Of a DNA stretch of 63,428 bases, positions 1-9,912 are shown in pieces. The stretch is from Oxalobacteraceae bacterium (GTDB taxonomy: Bacteria > Pseudomonadota > Gammaproteobacteria > Burkholderiales > Burkholderiaceae_D), in NCBI GenBank assembly GCA_027490465.1, contig JAIXXZ010000035.1:1-63428 (forward strand), written 5' to 3'. Below the pieces are notes generated by a model. It did not search any database and had not been told where the DNA came from. It saw only the letters and a program-made list of their open reading frames with translations. Position 1 is the stretch's first letter; each line of letters starts with the position of its first letter. A program made the position numbers and the translations under genes.

Positions 1-843
1 ACGAATGTCGGTATCAATATTGATCTTGCGAACGCCATGACGTATGCCTTCCTGAATTTCTTCGACCGGCACGCCATAGGTTTCTTTCATGTCGCCGCCA
101 AACTGACGTATCTCAGCCAACAATTCCTGAGGCACGCTCGATGAGCCGTGCATGACCAGATGGGTGTTCGGAATACGCGCGTGGATTTCCTTGATGCGAT
201 CAATCGCCAGAATATCGCCGGTTGGTTTGCGCGAAAACTTGTAGCCGCCGTGGCTGGTACCAATCGCAATAGCTAGCGCATCGCACTGGGTCTGACGCAC
301 GAAGTCAGCAGCCTGACTGGCATCAGTCAGCAATTGCTCACGCGTCATCGTGCCTTCAGCACCATGACCATCTTCCTTGTCACCCTTCATGGTTTCCAGC
401 GAACCCAGCACGCCGAGTTCGGCTTCGACTGTCACGCCAATCGCGTGAGAAAAATCCACTACACGACGTGATACTCCCACGTTGTATTCATAGCTTGCCA
501 CCGACTTGCCATCTTCTTCCAGCGAGCCATCCATCATCACCGATGAAAAACCTGAGCGTATCGCGGCCATGCAGACCGCCGGCGACTGGCCGTGATCCTG
601 GTGCATGACGATGGGAATATGCGGATACGCCTCAACTGCTGCAGAAATCAGATGACGCAAAAAGGCTTCACCTGCGTATTTGCGCGCACCGGCAGAGGCT
701 TGCATGATCACCGGCGCGCCGACTTCATCGGCAGCAGCCATGATGGCTGATACCTGTTCAAGATTATTGACATTGAATGCCGGTAAACCGTAAGCATTTT
801 CTGCAGCATGGTCGAGCAACTGGCGCATTGAAACGAGAGGCAT
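1..843 (-). CDS. fba: Class II fructose-bisphosphate aldolase (partial, runs off left edge)
   Basis: Cleaves fructose-1,6-bisphosphate to dihydroxyacetone phosphate and glyceraldehyde-3-phosphate in cytosolic glycolysis/gluconeogenesis. The start ATG is at 843 and about 281 residues are visible; the C-terminus lies outside the window. The protein opens [19 protein letters not shown], typical of the CbbA/Fba class II branch. The metal-binding HQDHG and the later AELG and GTSHGG segments are present, so the zinc-dependent active site looks intact. It is the last gene of a minus-strand run pgk-pyk-fba, 24 bp downstream of pyk, a common betaproteobacterial arrangement. A GGAG-like ribosome site lies just upstream of the ATG. 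Confidence 0.95.
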   Translation of the reverse strand, partial: MPLVSMRQLLDHAAENAYGLPAFNVNNLEQVSAIMAAADEVGAPVIMQASAGARKYAGEAFLRHLISAAVEAYPHIPIVMHQDHGQSPAVCMAAIRSGFSSVMMDGSLEEDGKSVASYEYNVGVSRRVVDFSHAIGVTVEAELGVLGSLETMKGDKEDGHGAEGTMTREQLLTDASQAADFVRQTQCDALAIAIGTSHGGYKFSRKPTGDILAIDRIKEIHARIPNTHLVMHGSSSVPQELLAEIRQFGGDMKETYGVPVEEIQEGIRHGVRKINIDTDIR

Positions 844-867
844 GTTCAGAATCTCCGGAAATAAAAA

Positions 868-2307
868 TTATCGTTCACCAATCTTTGTGATCTTCAGGGC
901 ATTGGTACCACCGACCTGCCCCATGGGCTCACCCCAGGTCACGACGATCATGTCATCTTTGATTGCCAGCTTTTTGGCGACCAGCAAGGCCTCGACATCA
1001 GCGAGCACCTTTTCTCGGTCGGCGGAAGAAGGCTTGAGTTGGAGTGTGTGTACGTTACGGTAGAGCGCAAGCTTGCGCTGCGTCGCGAGACTTGGTGTCA
1101 TCGCATAAATTGGCATACCGATGTTGTGGCGGCTCATCCACAAGGGCGTCGAACCGGATTCGGTGAGCGCAACAATCGCGGCGGCCTGCAAGTGATAGGC
1201 GGTAAACAAGGCGCCATACGCAATCGATTGATCAATGCGGGTGAAGGTCACATTCAGGAAATCCGTATCCAGCGACAGATGCTCGGACTTCTCGGCTTCG
1301 GCACATACAGCGACCATGGTTTCCACGGTTTCCACCGGATATTTGCCCGCCGCCGTTTCCGCCGAGGTCATCACGGCGTCTGTACCATCAAGCACCGCAT
1401 TGGCAACGTCGGAAACTTCTGCGCGTGTGGGTATGGCATTCTGAATCATGGATTCCATCATCTGCGTGGCAGTGATCACCAGTTTGTTACTGGCACGTGC
1501 CATGCGGATCATGCGTTTTTGCAGTGCAGGTACGGCAGCGTTACCGACTTCGACCGCCAGATCACCCCGCGCGACCATGATGCCGTCCGAGGCATCGAGA
1601 ATTTCCTGCAAGCGCGGAATTGCTTCGGCACGCTCGATCTTCGCAATCATCTGCGGCTTGCGGCCATAGGCCTCGCCGGCGATATTCGCCAGCTGCCGCG
1701 CCATTTCCATATCAGTCGCATTTTTGGGAAACGACACCGCGACGAAATCAGCACCCAGACGCATCGCGGTCTTGATGTCTTCCATGTCTTTCGCCGTCAG
1801 TGCTGGCGCAGACAAACCGCCGCCCTGACGGTTGATGCCTTTGTTATTGGACAGTTCGCCACCGATTTTCACGGTCGTATGGATTTCGCTGCCCTTCACC
1901 TGCGTCACAACCAGCACGATCAAACCATCATTGAGCAGCAGCACATCATCGGGCTTGAGATCGTTCGGTAATTCTTTGTAGTCGAGACCGGCGCGGTGCT
2001 GATCACCCATCTCGCACTGCGCATCCAGAATGAATTTTTCGCCTTTGACGAGCTCTATCTTGCCGTCCTTGAATTTGCCAACCCGGATTTTCGGTCCCTG
2101 CAAATCCGCCATGATCGCGATCTCGCGACCGCAAGCGGCCGCCGCATCGCGCACCATCTGCGCCCGTGCGACGTGGTCTTCTGCGGTGCCGTGCGAGAAA
2201 TTCAAACGCACCACATCGACACCTGCTTCGATCATGCGCTTGAGGATGTCCGGGGTATTGGATGCAGGGCCGATAGTGGCAACGATCTTGGTGGCGCGAG
2301 TTTTCAT
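868..2307 (-). CDS. pyk: Pyruvate kinase
   Basis: Converts phosphoenolpyruvate and ADP to pyruvate and ATP in the cytosol. From ATG 2307 the product is 479 aa, the usual length for a bacterial type II enzyme. Visible motifs are ATIGPASN near the N-terminus, the KIERAEAI segment with the catalytic lysine, VARGDLAVEVG and ITATQMMESM. The open frame extends upstream to 2580, but that part overlaps pgk in another frame, and the family N-terminus MKTRATKIVATIGP fixes the start at 2307. The gene lies 10 bp after the pgk stop and 24 bp before fba, so the three are probably cotranscribed. Confidence 0.96.
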   Translation of the reverse strand: MKTRATKIVATIGPASNTPDILKRMIEAGVDVVRLNFSHGTAEDHVARAQMVRDAAAACGREIAIMADLQGPKIRVGKFKDGKIELVKGEKFILDAQCEMGDQHRAGLDYKELPNDLKPDDVLLLNDGLIVLVVTQVKGSEIHTTVKIGGELSNNKGINRQGGGLSAPALTAKDMEDIKTAMRLGADFVAVSFPKNATDMEMARQLANIAGEAYGRKPQMIAKIERAEAIPRLQEILDASDGIMVARGDLAVEVGNAAVPALQKRMIRMARASNKLVITATQMMESMIQNAIPTRAEVSDVANAVLDGTDAVMTSAETAAGKYPVETVETMVAVCAEAEKSEHLSLDTDFLNVTFTRIDQSIAYGALFTAYHLQAAAIVALTESGSTPLWMSRHNIGMPIYAMTPSLATQRKLALYRNVHTLQLKPSSADREKVLADVEALLVAKKLAIKDDMIVVTWGEPMGQVGGTNALKITKIGER

Positions 2308-2317
2308 CAGGGAGTCT

Positions 2318-3508
2318 TTATTGTGCGCGCTGCTCGAGTATGTCGACAGCCGGGAGTACTTTACCCTCGAGGAATTCGAGGAAAGCCCCGCCGCCGGTAG
2401 AGATATAACCGACTTTGTCGGCAATACCGTATTTGGCAATCGCCGCCAGCGTGTCACCACCGCCGGCAATCGAGAAGCCGCTGGAGCGGGCAATCGCCAT
2501 CGCCAGCGTTTTTGTACCGTGACCGAATTGGTCGAATTCGAACACACCGACCGGGCCATTCCAGACGATGGTGCCGGCATCGAGTAACTGCGCCGCCAAC
2601 ACTTCAGCGGTTTGAGGGCCGATGTCCAGAATCATGTCGTCGGCTGCGACGTCATTGACTGATTTAACGGTGGCCACCGCAGTCGGCGAAAATTCGGTCG
2701 CGCACACAACATCCGTAGGAATAGGTACCGTCGCACCGCGCGCGGCCATGATGTCGATGATGGCTTTGGCTTCGCCAACCAGATCGGGTTCGGCGAGTGA
2801 TTTGCCAATCGGCAGACCCGCAGCCAGCATGAAGGTATTGGCGATACCGCCACCGACAATCAGTCGGTCCACTTTGCTGGCCAGTGATTTCAGAATGGTG
2901 AGCTTGGTTGATACCTTGGAGCCCGCCACGATCGCGGCGAGCGGCTTGGCCGGCTGGCCCAGCGCCTTGCCCAGGGCATCGAGCTCGGCCGCAAGCAAGG
3001 GGCCAGCGCAGGCGATGGGTGCAAACTTTGCGATGCCGTGCGTGGTGGCTTCGGCTCGGTGCGCAGTACCAAAGGCATCATTCACATATACGTCGCACAG
3101 CGCCGCCATTTTTTTTGCGAGCTCGTCACTGTTCTTCTTCTCGCCGATATTCACGCGGCAGTTCTCCAGCATTACGACCTCACCGGGAGCCACCGATACA
3201 CCATCCACCCAGTGCTGTTTCAGCGCGACTGGCTTGCCCAATAATTCAGACAGACGCTGCGCGACAGGTGCGAGTGTGTCCTCGGCCTTGAGTTCACCTT
3301 CAGTGGGGCGACCGAGATGCGAAGTCACCATCACAGCAGCGCCAGCCTTGAGCGCCGCCTGTATGCCAGGGATGGATGCACGTATCCGAGTATCTTCAGT
3401 GATATGGCCGGCATCATCCTGAGGCACATTCATATCCGCACGGATAAAAACGCGTTTGCCCTGCAGCTTGTTCTGTTCGGCGAGATCACTGAGTCGGTTG
3501 AATCGCAT
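2318..3508 (-). CDS. pgk: Phosphoglycerate kinase
   Basis: Transfers the acyl phosphate of 1,3-bisphosphoglycerate to ADP in glycolysis. The product is 396 aa, full length for the family. Visible motifs are [28 protein letters not shown] and the nucleotide-binding GGGDTLAA near the C-terminus. The start at 3508 is supported by an AGAGGAA ribosome site a few bases upstream. It is the first gene of the pgk-pyk-fba run, so a promoter is expected in the 107-bp gap between it and azlD, although azlCD lie in the same direction upstream. Confidence 0.97.
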   Translation of the reverse strand: MRFNRLSDLAEQNKLQGKRVFIRADMNVPQDDAGHITEDTRIRASIPGIQAALKAGAAVMVTSHLGRPTEGELKAEDTLAPVAQRLSELLGKPVALKQHWVDGVSVAPGEVVMLENCRVNIGEKKNSDELAKKMAALCDVYVNDAFGTAHRAEATTHGIAKFAPIACAGPLLAAELDALGKALGQPAKPLAAIVAGSKVSTKLTILKSLASKVDRLIVGGGIANTFMLAAGLPIGKSLAEPDLVGEAKAIIDIMAARGATVPIPTDVVCATEFSPTAVATVKSVNDVAADDMILDIGPQTAEVLAAQLLDAGTIVWNGPVGVFEFDQFGHGTKTLAMAIARSSGFSIAGGGDTLAAIAKYGIADKVGYISTGGGAFLEFLEGKVLPAVDILEQRAQ

Positions 3509-3615
3509 GTCGGATTCCTCTGGTGGGAGTGGCTTTCGGAAAGCCCGCTATTTTACCGCAGGCCATACCCGCAAAGACCGTTGCCAGACCGGCATTGCAT
3601 GGTGCCGCCCCTCGT

Positions 3616-3939
3616 TCAGCTGAGCAGGCGAAGTAACGTAAAACAAGCCATGCCAAAGACCAGTGTTCCCAACAGATGACGGGTCTTGAGGAAGAACAAC
3701 ACGGCGGCAATCCCTGCCAATAACCGGATGTTTTTCCAGGGCTCGACCAGAGCGCCGCCCGACAGCAGCAGGTCGGGCGCCAGAATCGCGGCCAGCGCCA
3801 CCGCCGGCATAAAACTGAGCGCATGCTGCAGCCAGTCGGGCATCCGCACCGACCGCGCAAACAGGAAGAAAAATCCGCGTCCCGCCACTGTGCCCATGGT
3901 CATGAGCGCAATCAGCAGCAGAAATTCGTTGTTACTCAT
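3616..3939 (-). CDS. azlD: AzlD-type branched-chain amino-acid transport subunit
   Basis: Small integral membrane protein of 107 aa with about four hydrophobic segments and the AzlD pattern (LPR-poor C-terminus, FMPAVALAAILAPDLL in the middle). AzlD proteins pair with AzlC (LIV-E family) to export branched-chain amino acids. The chosen start MSNNEF at 3939 overlaps the azlC stop by 8 bp, which indicates translational coupling. The reading frame opens further upstream, but that would run deep into azlC. Partner and spacing strongly support the assignment; the substrate is inferred from the family. Confidence 0.87.
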   Translation of the reverse strand: MSNNEFLLLIALMTMGTVAGRGFFFLFARSVRMPDWLQHALSFMPAVALAAILAPDLLLSGGALVEPWKNIRLLAGIAAVLFFLKTRHLLGTLVFGMACFTLLRLLS

Positions 3940-4687
3940 GAGACGAATCCTGAGGGGCCGCGGAAGCACGCTGGGTGATCAGTCTGTCGGCGGCCACCGC
4001 CGCAGCAATACCCAGCACCATCGCCACGAGCAAACCCAGTCGGTAAGGCAGTCCGACGCTCATGATGGAGACAATGCTGGCCACCACCACGCCTATCAAG
4101 GTAGGTCGGTTGGCCACCAGGGGCACGGTGATCGCGAGCAGTGCGACCGTGCCCGCAAAACCTATGCCCCAACTGCTGGGGATCTGGCTCGCCAGGAGGA
4201 TGCCGGCCACCGTACCGACCTGCCACGCGGTCCAGTTGGGCATGGCCAGCCCTTTGAAATAGCCGACCTTGCCAGCGGTCTTGCCCAGCGTGTGCGCGGG
4301 ATAACGCTGAGGGAAGAAAGCCATGATCACATCGACATTGAAATAGCCGTACCAAAGTCGCTGATACCAGGGCAAATGGGCGAAATGGGGGCCGATCACA
4401 GCGCTGAAAATCACGAAGCGCAAATTAACCATGAAACCCGTGAACACGATCACTCCCAGCGGTACGCTGGCCGCAATCAGGGGCAGAACCGCCAGCTGCG
4501 CCGACCCGGCGTACACCGTCAAGGTCATCAGCAGCGCTTGCCAGATCGTCAGACCCGCCTGCACCATGGCCATGCCCGTGACCGTGCCCCATGCAAAGAG
4601 GCCTGGCATCGTCTGCGTACTGACGCGCACCCCGTCCCAGAACGCGGCGCGTTCGCGCTCTGCTGCTTCAGTAGGGATGTCGTTCAT
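3932..4687 (-). CDS. azlC: AzlC-type branched-chain amino-acid exporter subunit
   Basis: Inner-membrane permease of 251 aa with several hydrophobic helices. The early segment with TVYAGSAQ and the NLRF motif after the third helix are typical of AzlC/YgaZ proteins. With AzlD it forms a branched-chain amino-acid exporter. It is divergent from ilvE, which makes or degrades the same amino acids, so the pair may be regulated in relation to each other through the 271-bp gap between them. The start MNDIPTEAAERE at 4687 gives the usual short cytoplasmic N-terminus. Confidence 0.88.
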   Translation of the reverse strand: MNDIPTEAAERERAAFWDGVRVSTQTMPGLFAWGTVTGMAMVQAGLTIWQALLMTLTVYAGSAQLAVLPLIAASVPLGVIVFTGFMVNLRFVIFSAVIGPHFAHLPWYQRLWYGYFNVDVIMAFFPQRYPAHTLGKTAGKVGYFKGLAMPNWTAWQVGTVAGILLASQIPSSWGIGFAGTVALLAITVPLVANRPTLIGVVVASIVSIMSVGLPYRLGLLVAMVLGIAAAVAADRLITQRASAAPQDSSHE

Positions 4688-4958
4688 GAAAAGTGAGTAA
4701 AAATTCAGCAGCCCCAGCGAATGGGCAATCCGCTATTTTAACGATTTACCTGCCGGACAAATCCACCTCCGATACCGAGTCAGTGTCACAGCGCATGCGG
4801 AGTCAGGGCAAATCAAGGGCTTGGCGCCTTTTTCGCAGCCATCAGAGGACCCGGTTGTGTTTCATCGCCGCTTCCCTGACAAGCAGCCATAGTGCTAACG
4901 AGACATGCGCTGAATCCGTTAAAATCAGCGTTTTGCGATATTGACGGGAGAATGTTTC

Positions 4959-5879
4959 ATGTCCATGGCTGACCGCGACGGCAAGATCTGGAAAGACGGC
5001 CATATGATCGAGTGGCGCGATGCCACTTTGCATATGCTGACCCACAGCCTGCACTATGGCATGGCGATTTTCGAAGGTGTACGCGCCTACAAAACCGTCG
5101 ATGGCACTGCGATTTTTCGTCTGAAAGAGCATACGCAGCGCCTGTTCAATTCAGCGAAGATTTTCCAGATGCAGCTGCCCTACGATATGGAAACGCTGAT
5201 GGCAGCGCAACGGGATGTCGTACGCGCCAACCAGCTGGAATCCTGCTACATCCGTCCACTGGCCTGGATAGGCTCGGAAAAAATGGGCGTCTCGGCACGC
5301 GGTAATACGATTCACGTCTCGGTCGCCGCCTGGCCCTGGGGCGCTTATCTGGGCGAAGAAGGCCTGGCCAAAGGCATACGCGTCAAAACCTCGTCATTCA
5401 CCCGCCACCATGTGAACGTATCCATGGTGCGCGCAAAAGCCAGTGGCTACTACATCAACTCCATTCTGGCCAATCAGGAAGTCACGGCTGAGGGTTACGA
5501 TGAAGCGCTGCTGCTGGACACCGAAGGTTATGTGTCCGAGGGCGCTGGCGAGAATGTCTTTATCGTCAAAGCCGGCAAGATTTATACGCCTGATCTGGCG
5601 AGCTGCCTCGATGGCATTACCCGTGATTCCGTACTCACCATGGCGCGCGATTTGGGTATTGAGGTGATTGAAAAGCGCATCACGCGCGACGAGATTTATT
5701 GTGCCGATGAAGCCTTCTTCACAGGTACGGCCGCTGAAGTCACGCCAATCCGCGAGCTCGACAATCGCACGATTGGTGCCGGCAGCCGTGGACCCGTGAC
5801 TGAAAAACTGCAATCCTTATTCTTTGACGTCGTGGGCGGCAAATCGGCAAAGTACAAGCACTGGCTGACACCTGTCTGA
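4959..5879 (+). CDS. ilvE: Branched-chain amino-acid aminotransferase
   Basis: PLP-dependent class IV aminotransferase catalysing the last step of Leu/Ile/Val synthesis in the cytosol. The 306-aa product has HYGMAIFEGVRAY near the N-terminus, the cofactor lysine region (AKASGYYINS) and the EGAGENVF segment that contacts PLP. The ATG at 4959 is preferred over the upstream TTG at 4941 because GGGAG lies 8 nt before it and the family begins MSMADRDGKIW. The next gene is a CHCC zinc-finger protein 15 bp downstream, an arrangement seen in many Burkholderiales. Confidence 0.96.
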   Translation: MSMADRDGKIWKDGHMIEWRDATLHMLTHSLHYGMAIFEGVRAYKTVDGTAIFRLKEHTQRLFNSAKIFQMQLPYDMETLMAAQRDVVRANQLESCYIRPLAWIGSEKMGVSARGNTIHVSVAAWPWGAYLGEEGLAKGIRVKTSSFTRHHVNVSMVRAKASGYYINSILANQEVTAEGYDEALLLDTEGYVSEGAGENVFIVKAGKIYTPDLASCLDGITRDSVLTMARDLGIEVIEKRITRDEIYCADEAFFTGTAAEVTPIRELDNRTIGAGSRGPVTEKLQSLFFDVVGGKSAKYKHWLTPV

Positions 5880-5894
5880 ACTAAGGATCAAAGA

Positions 5895-6086
5895 ATGACA
5901 CAGTCATCTTCAGTTGTGGAACTTGACAGTCCGGATCTGCCGGCCTACTGCCCTAACAAGGCCATGCCGGTCTGGTCCTCTCACCCGCGCGTATTTTTGG
6001 ACTTCAACGACCAGGGTCGCGCGAAATGTCCTTATTGCAGCACCCAGTATCAGCTCAAGCCCGGCGCTCACGCTCACGGACACTGA
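5895..6086 (+). CDS. CHCC-type zinc-finger protein
   Basis: Small protein of 63 aa. It has a conserved cysteine, a histidine-containing segment (SSHPRVFLDF) and a final CPYCSTQY, the metal-binding pattern of the zf-CHCC family. This family is related to a small zinc subunit of respiratory complex I (NDUFS6-like); the role of the bacterial protein is not settled. The start is preceded by AAGGA with good spacing, 15 bp after ilvE, so it is probably translated from the same mRNA. Confidence 0.85.
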   Translation: MTQSSSVVELDSPDLPAYCPNKAMPVWSSHPRVFLDFNDQGRAKCPYCSTQYQLKPGAHAHGH

Positions 6087-6156
6087 TACCAACGAGACCT
6101 GGCAGCCGTGGCATGGGTGCCCACGCCGCCCTGTATAAAAAAACGATACGCTGCCC

Positions 6157-6594
6157 ATGCCCAGTTCGATTCGAATTTTCGCCACCGCCGACGATGTGGA
6201 ACACGCGTTCTACGACGCCATCGCACGCGCAGATCTGGAGAGTCTGATGGCGCTGTGGGCTGATGATGATGAAATCAGCTGCGTCCATCCCGGCGCACCC
6301 CGCCTTCAGGGTCATGCGGCGATACGCGAATCATGGGAAATGATTTTCGAGCGTGGCCCGGTGCATATCCGTCCGCGTCATCTGCACGTGAGCCAGAATA
6401 TGAGCAGTGCCGTTCACAGCCTGATCGAAGAAGTAAAAACACCGGACGACCCCGACTGGCAGCAAGCCCACATCGTCGCCACCAATGTTTATCTCAAAAC
6501 ACCGCAAGGCTGGCGCATGGTGGTGCATCACGCATCGATCGCGCCCGGTGCGCCCGCGGATGAGCAAGCCGGTGGCTCAGGCGTACTGCACTGA
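6157..6594 (+). CDS. SnoaL/NTF2-like (DUF4440-type) protein
   Basis: Soluble protein of 145 aa with the NTF2-like cone-fold pattern: an N-terminal helix (DVEHAFYDAIARADLESLMALWADDDEI), a HPG turn, and later strands ending GWRMVVHHAS. Such proteins are often ketosteroid-isomerase-like or stress-related, and the ligand cannot be predicted here. Its TGA stop shares one base with the ATG of the following hydrolase gene, showing tight coupling. The C-terminal tail after SIAPGAP looks disordered. Confidence 0.8.
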   Translation: MPSSIRIFATADDVEHAFYDAIARADLESLMALWADDDEISCVHPGAPRLQGHAAIRESWEMIFERGPVHIRPRHLHVSQNMSSAVHSLIEEVKTPDDPDWQQAHIVATNVYLKTPQGWRMVVHHASIAPGAPADEQAGGSGVLH

Positions 6595-7589
6595 TGGATT
6601 ACCGCGCACCGTTATGGCTGCCGGGCGGGCATCTGCAAACCATCTATCCGGCCAAATGCATCAGCCCGCCTGAAGTCACGCTGCATCGCGAACGCTGGGA
6701 CACCACCGATGGTGATTTCATCGATGTTGATTTCGTTGAAGGACTGCCGGGCAAGCCTTTCATCGCACTCTTCCATGGGCTTGAGGGTTCTTCATCAAGT
6801 CACTATGCGCGCGCCATCCTGCATTACATAGAGGCATTGGGCTGGTCAGGTGCGGTACCGCATTTTCGTGGTTGCTCTGGCGAACTCAATCGCGCACCGC
6901 GTTTTTATCACTCTGGTGACGCTAGCGAGATCGATTGGATTTTGCGTCGCATGGCGGGTCATCCCCAGGTACGCAATGCCTCCGATTTTTTTGCAGTGGG
7001 TATTTCACTGGGGGGCAACGCCCTCTTGCGTTGGCTGGGCGAATTCGCCGAAGAGACGAAGTTTGTAGATGCGGCCTGCGCTGTATCAGCCCCACTCGAT
7101 CTCGCTGCGGGTGGTGCTGCGCTCTCACGTGGTCTGAATATGATTTATACGCGCACATTTCTTCAGACTTTGAAACCCAAGTGCCTGCAAAAGCTCGAAC
7201 AATTCCCCAAACTTTTTGACAAAGAACGCATGTTGGCGGCACGCGATCTCTACGAGTTTGATAATGTCGTGACAGCACCGCTCCATGGCTACCGCGACAC
7301 CAATGATTATTGGGACAGGGCCAGCGCAAAACACGTTTTGAGTGAAATCGCCGTGCCCACGCTGGTAATGAATGCCCGTAATGATCCTTTTCTGCCAGCG
7401 CGACATCTGCCGCGCAAGGCGTCCTCATCCGTCATTCTGGAATATCCGGCACAGGGTGGCCATGTGGGATTTGCAAGTGGTTATCCGCCGGGTTCGCTGC
7501 AGTGGTTGCCGAAGCGGCTGGTTCGTTTTCTGTCGGATCAGGTCCTGCTCCAGCCCGGCGACTCAGACACCCTGCTGTATGCAAGCTGA
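6594..7589 (+). CDS. YheT-family alpha/beta hydrolase
   Basis: Alpha/beta-hydrolase of 331 aa in the YheT/ABHD1-3 branch. It has the family N-terminus (PLWLPGGHLQTIYPA), an oxyanion HGLEGSS loop, the nucleophile elbow GISLGGN, an acidic residue in NARNDPF and a catalytic histidine in GGHVGF. Members hydrolyse esters or lipids; the physiological substrate is unknown. The start overlaps the previous stop by one base. The next gene starts 6 bp after its stop. Confidence 0.88.
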   Translation: MDYRAPLWLPGGHLQTIYPAKCISPPEVTLHRERWDTTDGDFIDVDFVEGLPGKPFIALFHGLEGSSSSHYARAILHYIEALGWSGAVPHFRGCSGELNRAPRFYHSGDASEIDWILRRMAGHPQVRNASDFFAVGISLGGNALLRWLGEFAEETKFVDAACAVSAPLDLAAGGAALSRGLNMIYTRTFLQTLKPKCLQKLEQFPKLFDKERMLAARDLYEFDNVVTAPLHGYRDTNDYWDRASAKHVLSEIAVPTLVMNARNDPFLPARHLPRKASSSVILEYPAQGGHVGFASGYPPGSLQWLPKRLVRFLSDQVLLQPGDSDTLLYAS

Positions 7590-7595
7590 TTGACG

Positions 7596-8186
7596 ATGGA
7601 TGAGATTGTCAAACAAGCGTTGGCGAAATGGCCGTCCGTGCCGCACTGTTACGGATGGCTGGCACTGGATGCACGCGGCGCATTCCGCATGCGCGACGAA
7701 GCTGCACAGCACGCCGACAGCCCGGGCGACATCATTCGTCACACTGCGCTACTGGCCTTCATTTATCGCAACTACACGCACGATGAGCGCGGTGCGTGGT
7801 TTTTTCAGAATGGTCCGCAGCGCGTGTATGTAGACCTTGAAGCGACGCCCTTCATTGCGCGTACAGATCCCGTGCATCAGTTCGTTCTGCAAGATGGCGA
7901 GGTGATGTCGGGTATTAATGCGGTCTGCCTGACGGAACAGGGTCAACTGGTGCTCAGCAATGGTCGACAAATAGCAACGCTGGATGATCGCGATCTGGCG
8001 CAATGCCTGCCGCTTTTGAAGATACAACGCAAGGTCGTCGATGACGAACAGCTGATGCACTGGCTGGCATCGCCTGATGATGATCTCAGTCTGAGTACGC
8101 CTCAGGGGGATGTACCCGTGCGTTGGGTGAGGAGCGATCTACTGGCGTCACACTTTGGATTTATCAGAAGACCTGCAAAAACCTAG
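7596..8186 (+). CDS. Conserved hypothetical DUF2946-size protein, function unknown
   Basis: Cytosolic protein of 196 aa without membrane segments or signal peptide. It is rich in aromatic residues in the middle (RGAWFFQNGPQRVYVDLE) and begins MDEIVKQALAKWPSVPHCYGWL. No family is recognised with certainty; proteins of this kind are often found directly after YheT hydrolases in Burkholderiales. ATG 7596 is preferred to the TTG at 7590 that abuts the previous stop. It probably ends the ilvE-led operon, since a palindromic repeat and a convergent gene follow. Confidence 0.75.
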   Translation: MDEIVKQALAKWPSVPHCYGWLALDARGAFRMRDEAAQHADSPGDIIRHTALLAFIYRNYTHDERGAWFFQNGPQRVYVDLEATPFIARTDPVHQFVLQDGEVMSGINAVCLTEQGQLVLSNGRQIATLDDRDLAQCLPLLKIQRKVVDDEQLMHWLASPDDDLSLSTPQGDVPVRWVRSDLLASHFGFIRRPAKT

Positions 8187-8223
8187 CAGCTGAGATTGAT
8201 TTGAGCCGCTGATAGGCAAAGAA

Positions 8224-8295
8224 AGACACCGGATCCCCTCTTGCAGGGCGCGCACTGGCTTGCAAGCCAGTGCCGCTGCGCGGGCAGACCGCATG
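8224..8295. repeat. Dispersed palindromic repeat, copy A (partial)
   Basis: A 72-bp stretch shared with 43541-43620 and, inverted, with 37500-37567. It contains GGATCCCC, TTGCAGGGCGCG and a perfect 20-bp palindrome at 8253-8272 (arm CACTGGCTTG). It lacks the second half of the full element. It sits between two convergent genes, where a REP-like hairpin could help end transcription. Confidence 0.8.
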
Positions 8296-8317
8296 CGACC
8301 CGAATCCTCCCTCGCAA

Positions 8318-9850
8318 TCACCGCTTCCTGCTCTGCGCCATCATCTCCTGCCAGACCACCTGCAATTCACGCTCGCGCGCATCAATCATCGCCTGATCGT
8401 AAAACGACGCATCCGGTGCGGTGCGCGCAATCCTGAGTTGCTCCAGCGCAGAGGGCAAAGCACCGGAAAGAAAGTAATACTCCGCGAGTGCCAGATGCTG
8501 CAAGGCCTGCTTGCCCTGTTCTGCATACACGCGCGCCAGTGAACGCTGCACACCGGCATCCTGACGATACAGTTGTGACTGATCGCGCAGAAACGCTGCG
8601 GCGGCTTCTTTCTTTCCTGCCGCCAGCAGACTTTCCGCATACTGCATGGTCAGCGCGCGCGACAAAGGAAATCGATTGCGTCCTTCAGTCGCCAAGGCAA
8701 GCGCCTGCTCTGGCTTGCCACTGACCAGACTATATTCAATATCCATACTCAGCAAGGCAGGCGATGACGGCGCCGATGTTTCGCGTGCCACATCAGCATG
8801 CAAGGCCTCAAGCAGCGCTCCAGCACGCGCTGCATCTTTCTGGCGCAAGGCAATCATGGCCAAGCCGTAACGCGAACCCATCACCTGTGCCCGCACGCCC
8901 TGCTGCAGCTGCTCGGTAAAAAATACCGTCGCATCACGCCAGCCTTGCACGGTGTCGTCTTGCAAGACACGTGCACGCGCCTTCACCAGAGCAAACTCGA
9001 GACTATCAACACGCTGCCTGTACGGCATATTGCGTATACGCGCCTCAATATCGGCGATACGCTCGGTGGTCAAAGGATGGGTACGCAAATAGGAAGGCGC
9101 GGAGCTGCTACGGCTGCGACCGGCAGCCTCGAGTCGCCCGAAAAATGCCACCATGCCATTGACCTCAAAACCGGAACTTCGCAAGAGATTCAGGCCAATT
9201 CGGTCAGCCTCGCGCTCGGCATCCCTACCGAAGCTTAATTGTCTTTGTGCCGCCAACCCCGTACCCCCCATCATCGCCGCCGCAGACAAGTCGGGACTGG
9301 TGCGCGCCGCCAGCACGGCCAGCAGCAAACCTGCGAGCGGCAGCAAGGCATCCTGACGCTGATTGCCGATCATGCGCGCAATATGGCGTTGCGACACGTG
9401 ACCAATCTCGTGCGCCAGGACTGAGGCCAGCTCGGATTCGGATTGCGAGGCCAGAATCAGCCCGGTATGCACACCAATGAAACCGCCGGGTAGGGCAAAC
9501 GCATTCAATGAAGGATCGCGCACGGCAAAAAACATGAAGTCATAACCGGCATCCCCCCGCGCTTCCGAGCTCGAGGAGAGCAAGACACCGCCCGCCTGAT
9601 TCAGATAGTCCAACACGATGGGATCACCCACGTAGTCACGGTCGCGGCGGATGTTGTTCATCACCTGCTCGCCCAGGCGGCGCTCCATCAGGGGCGACAG
9701 CTCTTCGCCGTCTGTTCCACCCAGATTAGGCAATGCCTGCGCCTGCAAAACCGAGGGCGTCAGCAGCGCTGGCGCGGAAAATGCAAGCACGGCAGCTGCC
9801 AGCAGGCGCACCATAGGCCTGCCCCTGCGCGGAAGAAGACGAGGTTTCAT
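8318..9850 (-). CDS. BepA-like periplasmic M48 metalloprotease with TPR domain
   Basis: Exported zinc metalloprotease of 510 aa. A basic N-terminus and hydrophobic stretch ([18 protein letters not shown]) form a signal peptide ending near LQAQA. The [10 protein letters not shown] motif at about residues 147-156 gives the zinc ligands, with a downstream glutamate in a [10 protein letters not shown] segment. The C-terminal half is helical TPR-like ([11 protein letters not shown] and [16 protein letters not shown] regions). The architecture matches BepA/YfgC, which handles outer-membrane protein assembly and quality control. ATG 9850 is chosen because the upstream extension to 9889 adds an unlikely pre-sequence. 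Divergent from moaC. Confidence 0.9.
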   Translation of the reverse strand: MKPRLLPRRGRPMVRLLAAAVLAFSAPALLTPSVLQAQALPNLGGTDGEELSPLMERRLGEQVMNNIRRDRDYVGDPIVLDYLNQAGGVLLSSSSEARGDAGYDFMFFAVRDPSLNAFALPGGFIGVHTGLILASQSESELASVLAHEIGHVSQRHIARMIGNQRQDALLPLAGLLLAVLAARTSPDLSAAAMMGGTGLAAQRQLSFGRDAEREADRIGLNLLRSSGFEVNGMVAFFGRLEAAGRSRSSSAPSYLRTHPLTTERIADIEARIRNMPYRQRVDSLEFALVKARARVLQDDTVQGWRDATVFFTEQLQQGVRAQVMGSRYGLAMIALRQKDAARAGALLEALHADVARETSAPSSPALLSMDIEYSLVSGKPEQALALATEGRNRFPLSRALTMQYAESLLAAGKKEAAAAFLRDQSQLYRQDAGVQRSLARVYAEQGKQALQHLALAEYYFLSGALPSALEQLRIARTAPDASFYDQAMIDARERELQVVWQEMMAQSRKR

Positions 9851-9912
9851 GGTGCTATGATACCTGCAACCAATTTTCGTTCGCAGCACCTTTCTTTAGA
9901 TACATTTTCAGC

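Noticed and set aside
1039..1971. Long plus-strand frame of 310 codons opposite pyk
   Set aside because: Antisense shadow of pyruvate kinase; His/Arg-rich, with no ribosome site or family features.
8253..8272. Palindrome considered as a transcription-factor operator
   Set aside because: It is part of a dispersed repeat found in at least three other gaps.
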